Assembly (NCBI GenBank): GCA_944358305.1
Contig: CALVQK010000004.1
Coordinates: 1 to 64,000, forward strand
Source of the DNA: an uncultured Bacilli bacterium
GTDB lineage: Bacteria > Bacillota_I > Bacilli_A > RF39 > UBA660
DNA: 64,000 nucleotides
Reading direction: 5' to 3'
How positions within the stretch are numbered: position 1 is the stretch's first letter; the number at the start of each line of letters is the position of its first letter. A program made the translations under genes and the position numbers. Shown here one piece after another: positions 27,301 through 35,674 of this stretch. The notes under the pieces were generated by a model. That model worked only from the letters and a program-made list of their open reading frames with translations. It was not told the origin of the DNA and searched no databases.

Positions 27301-30046
27301 GTGTTTGATTAAGAACAACTTCATCAGTAGATTTATTACCTGCCATATCAACTACATTAGATAAAACAATTTCTAATCTACCTTGATCTAATTTAGAATC
27401 TTCTGTAATATTAACAGTTCCTTCATAAATATATTTACCTTCATTATTTAAGAACTTTTCATTTAAAGTCATTGGAACTTCCATTCCTCCAACTTTAACT
27501 GTAGGAGCAGTTTTTAATTCTTCACTAAATTGCATTCTGAATACAAAACTATCTCCATTTTTAACATAATAGACTTTTTCTTTATCTATCTCATAATATT
27601 GTTTACCAGATTTATCAAAATCTAATGTTGAATATACTCTACTAGCTGGAGTCTTATCAATTGTAAAGGTAATAGTTGATACATTATTATTTCTATCAAC
27701 TGCTTTAATTGTATAAGTTCCTTCTTCAGCATATTTCTTTTCAAATGTTAATTTTGTATTTTTAAAATTATCTTTATAAGTTTCAAGTACTTCTTCAGTA
27801 CCATCTTCTTTTACTAAAGATACTTTCTTTAAACTACCATCACTGATATTTAAAGTTACTTCTTGATAAGTACCGTTGTTTTCAACTGATACTTCTTTAC
27901 CGCCATTGATAGCAGTTCCTCCAACAACTGGACTTTCAGTATCTAGGTAAATATCTCTATATTCAGAAACATTACCAGCTTTGTCATATGCTTTAATATT
28001 ATAACGTGTATTATCTCCTTCTTTATCTAAAGTAAATGTATTACTCTCGATAGTTTCAGTTCCACGCCCATCATAATATTGTACTGTCATATAAGCAAAA
28101 TTATCATCTGTAGCTTCAACAGTATATCCTGATGTAATAAATCCATTATTGAAGTTTAATACTGGAATTGTATTATCAATAGTTACACTTGGATATGATG
28201 ACATATTAACATCTTTTTCTGTTAAATTAACACCAACATTTCCAATAGCATCTGCATAACCATATACTTCAAATGGTAAGATTCCATCGTTTAAGTTCAT
28301 ATCTTCTGTTAGTTTAATATCTGCATAATAAGCATAATGATTATCTTCAGGTCTAGAACTTTGATCACGATATGTAGCAGTAAATTCTTTACCACCTAAT
28401 TTCACTGTAGGTTCAACACCTAATTTTTCATCAAAGTAAACTAATACACGAACAGTATCCCCATTCTTAGCATATAGTTTACCTACTTCATCTTTAAACT
28501 CATTAATATCAGTAACACCTAATGATTTAACTACTGGTGCACTTCCATCATAAGTTACTTGACCATAGTTTTTAGTATTAGTAACATTATCATTATTTAA
28601 AGTAATAGTATTACCTGCTTTATCAATAATATTAGTTACTGTAAATGGAATTTCTTTTCCATCTTCTAAGTTAGCAACTGAATTATCAATAGTGATATCT
28701 GCTACACATACATATTTACCATAATCTGTTTCATTACATTTTTTAAATGTAACACTTTGTGAATTACCTATAGTTAATACAGGTAGTTCAGTTAATTCTT
28801 CATCAAAATTAACTTCAACCCTTAATGTTTGACCATTTCTAATAGTCTTACGATTATTTTCATCGCTTAAATTTAGAATGTAAACCCATTTAGGTTCTTC
28901 TACATGTTTATCAATTACAAATGTAATTTCTTTAGACTTATTATCAGCTTTATCAGTAACAACAACTGTATAAGTACCTTCTTCAGTTATAGGATCACCT
29001 GCATTATAAGGTTTAACAAGTTCTCCATTTTTATGAAGATGTACTGTATCAGGATTAGTATCATCAATAGTAACTGCTACATCAGTATTGTAGTATTTAC
29101 CATCTTCTACTCCTCCAACTACTGGTTTAGTTCTATCAATTGTAAATGTCAAAGTTTTCTCATTAAATGCAGCATCAACAGCAGTTACAACATAAGTTCC
29201 TTCTTCAGTAAATGAATCAGTATAATCTACAGGATTACCATTAAACATTACTGTAGTAGTAACTTCATTATCATCACTTATTGTTAATGATACACTATCA
29301 TTTCTTGTGAAACTATTATTATCAATACCACTAATATCCGGACCCTCGATATCATTTAGTATTTTGTTAACAGTTTCTAAACGGCTTGCTAAATTATCTT
29401 TAGCAGAACCATTAACTAAATCGTTAACTAATTCTTCTATTCTCTCATCATCACGATAATCTATAGAATCTAGAATACCATCTCTATTAGTAGAATTAGC
29501 AACCATTGTTTCTAATCTTTCAATTAAAGCTGTAACATCAATAATATCTTGTACTGCCTCAAGACGACTATTAAGTTCATCTTTTTGTGATTGATTAGTT
29601 ACTTTGTCTACAAGGCTAGCTGCATAGTCAACATCACCTTGTAAAAGAGAAGACTCAGCTTGTTCAACTGCTTTTAAAGCATCAGCATAATAATCATAAC
29701 TATCAACTGGAACTTGACCATTATTACCACTATCACTAGGACCAGTAGTAAATCCTGTTCCATCAGTATTACCAACGCTACCTAAACCATTTCTAAATAA
29801 AGTGTTTTGGTTATTATCAATAACACCAGTCTGATCAGCTGATCCATCTGTTAATAGAGCATCTGTTTCAGATTCTTCTGAATCAGTATTTCCATTACCA
29901 TCAGTATCACCATCAAGTCTATCTCTTTCTTCTGTTTCTCCTTCCTCAAAATTTTCTTGATTATCAGGATTTGCAAACACAAATGAACCAAGTCCAATAA
30001 TCAAGAATAATACTATGATTAAAAGTCCTGCCTTTTTCTTATCCAT
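24377..30046 (-). CDS. Giant surface protein with Ig-like (DUF5011/HYR-type) repeats
   Basis: An 1889-residue exported protein. Residues 1-26 are a signal or anchor helix (AGLLIIVLFLIIGLGSFVFA). An acidic, Asp/Glu/Asn-rich linker follows, then a helical segment (about 110-235), then more than fifteen Ig-like modules. Modules recur as ITIDRTKPVV, VTDKAGN and YNTDVAVTIDDTNP. Three tandem 94-residue modules start TAPVITLNGESEVSVEL and contain DEGVTITDNSNEEITPELKI. No LPXTG or S-layer domain is seen, so attachment is presumably by the N-terminal helix. It probably acts as an adhesin or stalk. It has its own promoter and terminator. Confidence 0.85.
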   Translation of the reverse strand: MDKKKAGLLIIVLFLIIGLGSFVFANPDNQENFEEGETEERDRLDGDTDGNGNTDSEESETDALLTDGSADQTGVIDNNQNTLFRNGLGSVGNTDGTGFTTGPSDSGNNGQVPVDSYDYYADALKAVEQAESSLLQGDVDYAASLVDKVTNQSQKDELNSRLEAVQDIIDVTALIERLETMVANSTNRDGILDSIDYRDDERIEELVNDLVNGSAKDNLASRLETVNKILNDIEGPDISGIDNNSFTRNDSVSLTISDDNEVTTTVMFNGNPVDYTDSFTEEGTYVVTAVDAAFNEKTLTFTIDRTKPVVGGVEDGKYYNTDVAVTIDDTNPDTVHLHKNGELVKPYNAGDPITEEGTYTVVVTDKADNKSKEITFVIDKHVEEPKWVYILNLSDENNRKTIRNGQTLRVEVNFDEELTELPVLTIGNSQSVTFKKCNETDYGKYVCVADITIDNSVANLEDGKEIPFTVTNIIDKAGNTITLNNDNVTNTKNYGQVTYDGSAPVVKSLGVTDINEFKDEVGKLYAKNGDTVRVLVYFDEKLGVEPTVKLGGKEFTATYRDQSSRPEDNHYAYYADIKLTEDMNLNDGILPFEVYGYADAIGNVGVNLTEKDVNMSSYPSVTIDNTIPVLNFNNGFITSGYTVEATDDNFAYMTVQYYDGRGTETIESNTFTLDKEGDNTRYNIKAYDKAGNVSEYRDIYLDTESPVVGGTAINGGKEVSVENNGTYQEVTLNISDGSLKKVSLVKEDGTEEVLETYKDNFKNTKLTFEKKYAEEGTYTIKAVDRNNNVSTITFTIDKTPASRVYSTLDFDKSGKQYYEIDKEKVYYVKNGDSFVFRMQFSEELKTAPTVKVGGMEVPMTLNEKFLNNEGKYIYEGTVNITEDSKLDQGRLEIVLSNVVDMAGNKSTDEVVLNQTPTSNGRVAIYDVTSPKITLNGESEVSVELNSEYNDEGVTITDNFSENITPELKIYYSETGKDGTWTDAKDNKVDTSVLGQYKIWYTAKDSSSNVSQVTRIVKVVDTTAPVITLNGESEVSVELYSEYKDEGVTITDNSNEEITPELKIYYSETGKDGTWTDAKDNKVDTSVLGQYKIWYTAKDSSSNVSQVTRIVKVVDTTAPVITLNGESEVSVELYSEYKDEGVTITDNSNEEITPELKIYYSETGKDGTWTDAKDNKVDTSVLGQYKIWYTAKDSSSNVSQVTRIVKVVDTTAPVYRALGIYGGEHYDNTWYVTNGDKVYINVHFNEKLAVSPYVKVNGKDVFQYGDPVEEETDDGEKYYIYSKVYKVNDTDGKLSFEIYGYADASGNIGKTLTSDDAKIGAQNGNIIVDNTNPTVSIGGTTGYKYWFTEQTFDVTVTEANLDSVYYAWNESSNDGNMHNILDSDKAVKVDSKDIIDNGDGTYTVKITINTEGRYVLNVKAVDKAGNATYTRNGWYQIDRTNPTIVLHKNKEESSIEPGLHNYCVSATVSDNNMKSIKLNDADYESDTYICDDGNYTLTATDKAGNTKTITFQIDRTKPVITINDVDYTGSDNEEMFYNSVDFDITEANDYTLTVNDKKVTLDEAKEMFKTDGTYKVGVKDSATNYTQLTFTVDTIPVGLVNIRVNSDNANKDVAKVGDTIGVYLNVNELLRENPTFTINGKEYKVNETRLNNGSPYTYAVTYKVTDDMEEGKVEFTISNIYDKAGNKLADLSNENTKQEVVIDKTAPTININNWKDLTLQIGDTYEDEGATATDNIDGNVTVDVSYLYYDEGGKRITPNPTEIKLDKVGQFVIIYAATDRAGNRSEKVRRINVLEDNEDPVLIGVETGGSYKGSIHYEMSDDSGSFELYYDLGHNYQSCEELMEKGATMGTITGSYIGDYPVPGNYSGVSVCLVDAFGNTTFRNNITITQ
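26412..27257. repeat. Three 282-bp tandem repeats inside Ig-repeat gene
   Basis: Units start at 26412, 26694 and 26976 (period 282 bp, 94 codons). The first two units on this strand appear identical base for base. The third diverges in its last 90 bases. Such identity points to recent duplication and to possible length variation by recombination or slippage, and also makes assembly errors possible. Confidence 0.85.
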
Positions 30047-30068
30047 AATATCCTCTCCTTGTACCTAT

Positions 30069-30096
30069 ATTTTAACATGGAATTAACAAAAAGCAA
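30069..30096 (-). promoter_or_regulatory. Promoter of giant surface protein gene
   Basis: TTGCTT (30091-30096), 16-bp spacer, TAAAAT (30069-30074) on the minus strand, 22 bases before the ATG, with AAGGAGAGG between. Confidence 0.5.
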
Positions 30097-30127
30097 CAAT
30101 TTTTTACACAAAAATTACACATTTCTA

Positions 30128-30163
30128 TTAAAAAAGTTCTAAATCTTTAAAATTTAGAACTTA
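30128..30163 (-). terminator. Terminator of signal peptidase gene
   Basis: AAGTTCTAAAT and ATTTAGAACTT form an 11-bp perfect stem with a 7-nt loop, followed by TTTTT on the minus strand. Confidence 0.8.
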
Positions 30164-30685
30164 AAACAATCTAAATTTAGTAATTGGCCAAAATCTTATC
30201 GCGATTTCTCCAATTATATCCTCTTCCTCAACTAAACCTATTTTTCTACTATCAAGTGAATTATCTCTATTATCTCCAAGTACAAAATACATACCTTCTG
30301 GAACTTCATTATAACCTAAATCTTGCAAATCAAAATCAGCAGTATCAACATCTTTTAAATAATCCTCTTCATAATATCTGCCATTTATATACACTTTATT
30401 ATCAATAATAGATATATGATCGCCTGGTAAACCGATAACACGTTTAATTAAATATTTTGTATCTTCATAAGTAAAAGCAATTATATCTCCTCGTTCTACA
30501 TCAAAAAATCTATATTTAGCTTTATTCAAAATTAAAACATCCTGATTTTCTAATGTTGGATCCATCGAATCACCAACTACTTGTGTAATAGAGACAACAT
30601 AAACCATCAAAACTATTAATATAAATACAATTATAATAAATTTTACTGAGTCTTTTAGAAATTCTTTTATAGTTAACCAATCCAT
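30161..30685 (-). CDS. lepB: Signal peptidase I
   Basis: Membrane serine protease removing signal peptides from exported proteins, 174 residues (Bacillota SipS type with one N-terminal helix). The catalytic Ser is in VVGDSMDPTL and the catalytic Lys in YLIKRVIGLPGD. The family boxes VPEGMYFVLGDNRDNSLDSR (C/D/E boxes) are complete. It is encoded just before the giant exported protein, but on a separate transcript ending in a strong terminator. Confidence 0.95.
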   Translation of the reverse strand: MDWLTIKEFLKDSVKFIIIVFILIVLMVYVVSITQVVGDSMDPTLENQDVLILNKAKYRFFDVERGDIIAFTYEDTKYLIKRVIGLPGDHISIIDNKVYINGRYYEEDYLKDVDTADFDLQDLGYNEVPEGMYFVLGDNRDNSLDSRKIGLVEEEDIIGEIAIRFWPITKFRLF

Positions 30686-30817
30686 ATAGCATTACCCTTT
30701 TCCATATATCATAACAGATAAAATATAGCATAGTTTAAAAGGAAAAGCAAGAAAGCAATTACCAATAAACAAAAAGACACAAGTAATAATACCTATGTCT
30801 AAACAATAACAGCATTT

Positions 30818-31705
30818 CTATTTATCTAAATCAATAAGTTCATATTCACGATTACCCACACCAAGATCATAAGCTGCTTCTACAGTATGAACACCATGAA
30901 GTGATTCTATTCTCTCTATTAGTTTATCTTTACCTGGATCAGTAGAATTATATACAAGGTCAAGACAAGCCTGATCTACTGCTACAGGGTCAGTTGATGC
31001 AAGTATTCCAATATCTTGCATACAAGGAGCTGAAGCATTACCATCACAATCACAGTCAATAGAAATATTTTTCATAACATTAATATAAACTGCATTACCT
31101 TTAAAGTAATCCACTACACTACTAGCAGCATCTGCCATTGCTTCTAAGAATCTATCTTGTTCTGGTAAATTATTAAATAATTTTGTTTGATCATCAGTAA
31201 CACCAGCTGTATGAATTAATGTTTTACCAGCACTTGAAGCACAACCAATAGATAGTTGTTTTAATGCTCCGCCATATCCTCCCATAGCATGTCCTTTAAA
31301 ATGAGATAAAACAAGTAGTGAATCATATTTTTCTAAATCTTTTCCAACATAGTTTTTCTTTAAAACTTTACCATTAGGAATATCTAATTCCATATCAGGT
31401 CCTTCAGCATCTAATAAGTCAAATGGAAAATATTTCTCCCACTCATGTTCTTTAATTAATTCTAGGTGTTTTTCAGTAGAGTTTCTTGCACCAGGATATG
31501 CTGTATTACACTCAACAACAGTACCATGAACATAGTTAATAACCTCTTTAACAAATTCTGGTCTTAGATAGTTCTTATTACCTTTCTCTCCAGAATGCAT
31601 TTTAACAGCAACATTGCCTTCTAATTTCTTTCCAACAGCTTCATATGCTTTAATAATATTTTCAGGAGTTATATCCTTAATAAAATATACTTTTGATTTT
31701 TCCAT
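30818..31705 (-). CDS. DUF362 domain protein
   Basis: A 295-residue protein of the DUF362 family: NVAVKMHSGEKGNKNYLRPE, LLVLSHFKGHAMGGYGGALK, GCASSAGK and DPVAVDQACLDLVYN. Unlike many members it has no C-terminal 2x[4Fe-4S] ferredoxin domain, but CDCDGNASAPCMQDIG contains several cysteines. Biochemical function is not established. It is the last gene of a five-gene unit with flavodoxin, CMD, cupin and SGNH genes, suggesting a shared redox or detoxification role. Confidence 0.85.
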   Translation of the reverse strand: MEKSKVYFIKDITPENIIKAYEAVGKKLEGNVAVKMHSGEKGNKNYLRPEFVKEVINYVHGTVVECNTAYPGARNSTEKHLELIKEHEWEKYFPFDLLDAEGPDMELDIPNGKVLKKNYVGKDLEKYDSLLVLSHFKGHAMGGYGGALKQLSIGCASSAGKTLIHTAGVTDDQTKLFNNLPEQDRFLEAMADAASSVVDYFKGNAVYINVMKNISIDCDCDGNASAPCMQDIGILASTDPVAVDQACLDLVYNSTDPGKDKLIERIESLHGVHTVEAAYDLGVGNREYELIDLDK

Positions 31706-31719
31706 AATTTCTTCCTCCT

Positions 31720-32370
31720 TTAATTAATATAAATATCTTTTATTTTAATATACAATAATTCTGCTAATTTTTTATGACTTTCTTCTGTTAAATGAACTCC
31801 ATCTATACCAACATCTAAACCATCATTATTTAGGAAATAACAGTTATATTTTTTTGCAAGTTCTTCATATATTGTATTTAATTGTTTTGATTTTTCTGTT
31901 GCCCCCAAATACTTATCATCTTTTTTACAGTAATCTGTTTTTTCATCAATAACAGGTGGTGTCACTATCAATAATTTAGGATAGCTTTCCTTAAATTGAG
32001 ATTTTCTATTTAAAATAGTTTTAACAAAATATTCTTCTAATATTTTTCCAATTTCTAAAGCAGATTTATTATAGGTATTTTTTAACTCATTAGTACCAAG
32101 CATTAGTATAACCAAATCTATTGGATCATGACTGTCTAAACAAGGAATTAGATATTCATAACCATTTTTTCCTTCCTTACCAGGTCTTAAATCATTTGAT
32201 ATTAAAGTTCTACTATTTAATCCTTCTTCTATTACTTCAAAATTATCTCCTAAAAGATTTGCTAAAACTTTAGGCCATCTTTTATCATTTCCATATCTTA
32301 GATGATTACTTCCAGAAATATATCCCCAGGTATTGGAATCACCATAGCATAAAATTCTCACTTGCTGCAT
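31720..32370 (-). CDS. SGNH/GDSL hydrolase
   Basis: Cytosolic esterase-like protein of 216 residues. Block I is ILCYGDSNTWGY, block II is EEGLNSRT, block III is LMLGTNELK, and block V is DGVHLTEESHKKLA with Asp and His. It resembles arylesterase/lysophospholipase-like SGNH proteins. There is no signal peptide. It follows the cupin gene by 3 bases in the operon. Confidence 0.88.
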   Translation of the reverse strand: MQQVRILCYGDSNTWGYISGSNHLRYGNDKRWPKVLANLLGDNFEVIEEGLNSRTLISNDLRPGKEGKNGYEYLIPCLDSHDPIDLVILMLGTNELKNTYNKSALEIGKILEEYFVKTILNRKSQFKESYPKLLIVTPPVIDEKTDYCKKDDKYLGATEKSKQLNTIYEELAKKYNCYFLNNDGLDVGIDGVHLTEESHKKLAELLYIKIKDIYIN

Positions 32371-32373
32371 TGT

Positions 32374-32799
32374 TTATTCTCCTAATTTTTCATACTCTTT
32401 ATCTGTTACAGGCTCACACCATTCATTTGATGTCTCTTCACCTGGTACTTCTATTGCCAAATGACTAAACCAAGAGTCTTTCTTTGCTCCATGCCAATGT
32501 TTTACATTAGCAGGTATAGTAATAACCATACCAGGTTTTAAAGATACTGCATCTTTTCCTTCTTCTTGATACCAACCTTCTCCATCAACACAAATAAGAA
32601 TTTGACCACCGCCACTTTTAGCATGATGAATATGCCAATTATTACGACAAGCTGGCTCAAATGTTACATTGGCGATAAATAGACTTGTTTTATTAGGGTC
32701 AGTTAAAGGATTTAAATAACTTTTACCTATAAAGTATTTTGCAAAAGCAGTATTTTCTTCTCCTAAACCAAAGTCTCCTCCTTTTTTAATTTCACTCAT
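32374..32799 (-). CDS. Cupin domain protein
   Basis: Small beta-barrel protein of 141 residues. Metal-binding motif 1 is NNWHIHHAKSGGGQILICVD, and motif 2 is PANVKHWHGAKKDSWFSHLA. It is similar to the cupins found next to carboxymuconolactone decarboxylase-like genes, thought to act in quinone or aldehyde detoxification. Start and stop overlap the CMD gene by one base (TAATG), so the two are translationally coupled. Confidence 0.9.
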   Translation of the reverse strand: MSEIKKGGDFGLGEENTAFAKYFIGKSYLNPLTDPNKTSLFIANVTFEPACRNNWHIHHAKSGGGQILICVDGEGWYQEEGKDAVSLKPGMVITIPANVKHWHGAKKDSWFSHLAIEVPGEETSNEWCEPVTDKEYEKLGE

Positions 32800-33461
32800 T
32801 ATTTATCTTCTCCTTTCTTTGTTATATTCTTAATTAAATTAATTGTATTTAAACTTCTAGGAAAGCCTAGATATGGAACTAAATTCTTTACTACTTCTAT
32901 TAATAACTCTTTACTGTTTCCTAATGCTAGATTAGCATTTATATGAGATGAAAGTTGAGGCACTACATCTTGAAAAGATGCTAGAGTTGCAAAAGTAATT
33001 AGTTCTCTTTCTTTATAACTTAAATACTTCCTAGTATAAAAATCTCCAAAACAGTAACTTGCCAAATAATCCCAGATAAATTTAAAATCTTCGCTTTCAT
33101 TATTCCTTGATTTATCTATATTTTCTTTACCAAAAAGATTATACTGTGTTTCTAATCCTTTAGAATATCTATTATCATTAGTTGTAGTAGAAGCCTCATC
33201 TGTTTTACCTAAGACTTCTTCTGCTATTACAAGAAATGGATAAACTTTACCATATCCCAAATATGGAACAGTCTGATATATAGCTTCCTTCAATGATTCT
33301 TTATCTACATAATTTACTGCTTCCATTAACTTATCTTTAAATACTTCTTTACTATTAGTAGATATTAAAGCTGGCAACAAAGTAAGATATTTACTTCTTT
33401 CATCAATATTAGTTTTAATATCATTATTTATAAAATTATTAACAATATTTTCTATCTCCAT
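32799..33461 (-). CDS. Carboxymuconolactone decarboxylase family protein
   Basis: A 220-residue protein with two CMD/AhpD-like halves. The second half shows YLSYKERELITFATLASFQD and SSHINANLALGNSKELLIE, the family core. The usual CxxC pair of AhpD is absent, so peroxiredoxin reductase activity is unlikely. It overlaps both neighbours by one base, within the flavodoxin-CMD-cupin-SGNH-DUF362 unit. Confidence 0.87.
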   Translation of the reverse strand: MEIENIVNNFINNDIKTNIDERSKYLTLLPALISTNSKEVFKDKLMEAVNYVDKESLKEAIYQTVPYLGYGKVYPFLVIAEEVLGKTDEASTTTNDNRYSKGLETQYNLFGKENIDKSRNNESEDFKFIWDYLASYCFGDFYTRKYLSYKERELITFATLASFQDVVPQLSSHINANLALGNSKELLIEVVKNLVPYLGFPRSLNTINLIKNITKKGEDK

Positions 33462-33931
33462 TAATTATCTATCTCCTCTATAAATTTATCAATTACACTA
33501 CTACTAGTTTCTAAATTATTACCATCAAATTTAAGAATCAATTCATTTCTAACATTAGGACAATACTTCTTTATATCTTCTACCGTATGACCTAACCATC
33601 CTCCATTAGTAATAATTGGCATAACAGTTTTATCTTTTAAATCATACTTTTCTAAGAATGTATGAACAACAGGAGCAAAAGTATACCACCAAACAGGAGT
33701 CGCTAAAATAACAGTGTCATAATTATCCAAATTAATATTAACTTCTTCTATTTCTCTTAAGACATTATTATTTACTTCTTCTTGTCCTAAATCAACTACT
33801 GTATCATAATCAGTAGAATAAGGTTCCTTTGGTTTAATTTCAAAAACATCTGCATCTATTTTTTCTTTGATCATATCAACAATTCTTTTAGTATGACCTG
33901 AATATGAATAATACACAATTGCTTTTTTCAA
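33461..33931 (-). CDS. Flavodoxin-like protein
   Basis: FMN-binding electron carrier or NAD(P)H:quinone-type flavoprotein, 156 residues. The phosphate loop is YYSYSGHTKR near the N-terminus. FMN-loop segments ATPVWWYTFAPVV and ITNGGWLGHT follow. It uses a TTG start (33929-33931) with GAAGGTG upstream. It is the first gene of the five-gene redox unit. Confidence 0.9.
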   Translation of the reverse strand: MKKAIVYYSYSGHTKRIVDMIKEKIDADVFEIKPKEPYSTDYDTVVDLGQEEVNNNVLREIEEVNINLDNYDTVILATPVWWYTFAPVVHTFLEKYDLKDKTVMPIITNGGWLGHTVEDIKKYCPNVRNELILKFDGNNLETSSSVIDKFIEEIDN

Positions 33932-33996
33932 AACAACACCTTCTTTCTCTACGTTTTAATTTTACTACTTAGACTTAACTCTAGGTCAAGAGAAAA

Positions 33997-34308
33997 TTAC
34001 TTAGTTTCTTCATCTATCCAATTTAAATAAGCATCATTATGGCTAGTCAAAGGAAAAACGGCAAACTCAGGTACATTATAACTATGAATTTCTTTAATTA
34101 CTTTATAAACTTCCTTAATTAAAGACTCTTTTGTTTTCATATAAACTAAATATTCTTTAGCTTCTTCAAACTCACCTTTATAATTCCATTTACTATTACT
34201 TTGAACTATTTGTAAACTAGCAACTAATTTTTCATCTAATAATTTTTTAGCTGTCAAATCTACTTCTTCTTTACTATCAAAAGCTACTTCTATCATTACA
34301 TATTTCAT
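33997..34308 (-). CDS. cutA: Divalent-cation tolerance protein CutA
   Basis: Small trimeric ferredoxin-fold protein (103 residues). The core KLLDEKLVASLQIVQSNSKW, WNYKGEFEEAKEYLVYMKT and IHSYNVPEFAVFPL fit CutA, including the conserved YxVPE. Linked to copper tolerance in some bacteria, though its general role is unclear. The ATG at 34308 with AGGTGATAAAG upstream is preferred over 34317. Confidence 0.9.
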   Translation of the reverse strand: MKYVMIEVAFDSKEEVDLTAKKLLDEKLVASLQIVQSNSKWNYKGEFEEAKEYLVYMKTKESLIKEVYKVIKEIHSYNVPEFAVFPLTSHNDAYLNWIDEETK

Positions 34309-34379
34309 CTTTATCACCTAAATTTATCTTACGCCATCTTTAAAAAAATGTAAACCAAAAGAAAAATATTAACATATAG

Positions 34380-34408
34380 TTAATAAAAGCTCCTTAATAT
34401 GCTAAAAT
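34380..34408 (+). promoter_or_regulatory. Promoter placing start codon near +1 (possible leaderless gene)
   Basis: TTAATA (34380-34385), 17-bp spacer, TAAAAT (34403-34408). The ATG is at 34418, only 9 bases after the -10 box, and no purine-rich ribosome-binding site precedes it. The mRNA may be leaderless. Confidence 0.5.
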
Positions 34409-34417
34409 TAAAATATT

Positions 34418-35613
34418 ATGAAGAAAGCAAATTTATTAATAAATGAAATAGCACAAGAAGAGGATATTTTAACAGCTTTTAGTCTTTTCTATAATAACAT
34501 AGCAATTTTAAAAGACTTTGAAATTATTCTTTCCCGAAATAAAAGCATTAATGATATTCCTTTTCCGCTAAAAACTAAAAATATTGAAGAGAAAGCGTAT
34601 TTAAGAAACGCCTTTAAATATAATGGTATTTTTTTCCTAGATGAAAAAACAGTTATCGAAATGATGCAAGGTAAAAAAGTTAAAATCCCATATGATTATT
34701 CTGTCTCTTTAGATAGTAACATGATAAGTTATCTAGATCGTAGTGTAAAAAGAAACTTTAGCAAAGTACCAAAAGAATTTTTAAATGCCATTACTTATCT
34801 CATAAAAGAAGATGTTAACTTTGATGGCTTAGAATATTTAATGGAAAACTATAAGGGAGTTAAAGAAAACAAAAAAGAAATAAAAGAAAATCTAATTTCT
34901 TATGAAATTTTAAAAAATATAGATAAAGAAGCTTTATTTAACTATAAATTAATCGTTCCTAATATAAGTATGAAAGAAATAGAAGAAAAAGCAAATCAAG
35001 AATATCAAATGTGGCTAGAAATTTTAGAAAGAAAAGAATTTAAAAGTATTATAAAGCAATATAACTTATGTTATTTGTTACTACTTAAAATGTGTCAAAT
35101 CGAACTACAATATAAAAACAAATCACTAGAAAATAAACTTGAAATATTTTTAGCATTTATGCAAAAAGACTTAGGCTCTTTATGTATTAAAGAACTTTTA
35201 ATCGCTAAAAGCTACTTTCAAAAAGGAAATAATATGTTATTCTTTAGAAAAATTCAAAAAGGTTCAAAAAAGATTTTAAAAGATTTAAAAAATATGAGTT
35301 GGGATCTATTTCATATTAGAAGAATAGAACAAAATAGAAGCTTTTTTAATAAAGATAATTATTATATTCCTCTTTTCTTTACTTTTGATAAAGGCCTTAT
35401 GGAAATAATCGATATTACAAGACTATCTACTTTAATATATAACAAAAAGATAGAACAAGTGCTTCTACCTATAGTGATTTTCTAGAACAAAGAGACTTTT
35501 TTATTAATTCTAAACTTGAAAAATATTTTACTAAAGAAAAAGCAGAAGAAAGAACTCCTTGTAAAAGCATTGATGCAATGATAACAAGTTTAGAAAAGTA
35601 CTTTACAGAATAA
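34418..35613 (+). pseudogene. Unknown protein gene with a frameshift near its 3' end
   Basis: An open frame of 355 codons ends at a TAG at 35483-35485. The -1 frame from the AACAAAAAG run at about 35443 continues as DRTSASTYSDFLEQRDFF and KYFTKEKAEERTPCKSIDAM to a TAA at 35611-35613. The intact form would have about 397 residues. The protein is soluble, helical and Lys-rich (VPKEFLNAITYLIKED, SLCIKELLIAKSYFQKG), and no family is recognised. The frameshift could be mutation, sequencing error at a homopolymer, or slippage at CAAAAAG. It stands alone on the plus strand beside the defence island. Confidence 0.6.
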
Positions 35614-35674
35614 ATAAGAAAGTCAAAACATTTTATATTTTTCCAGTTTTTTCCAATTAATAGTAAAAAGAAAA

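Noticed and set aside
28904-29215. Ser/Asn/Ile-rich plus-strand frame within the Ig-repeat gene
   Set aside because: Antisense shadow of the repeat-rich gene, without start signals.
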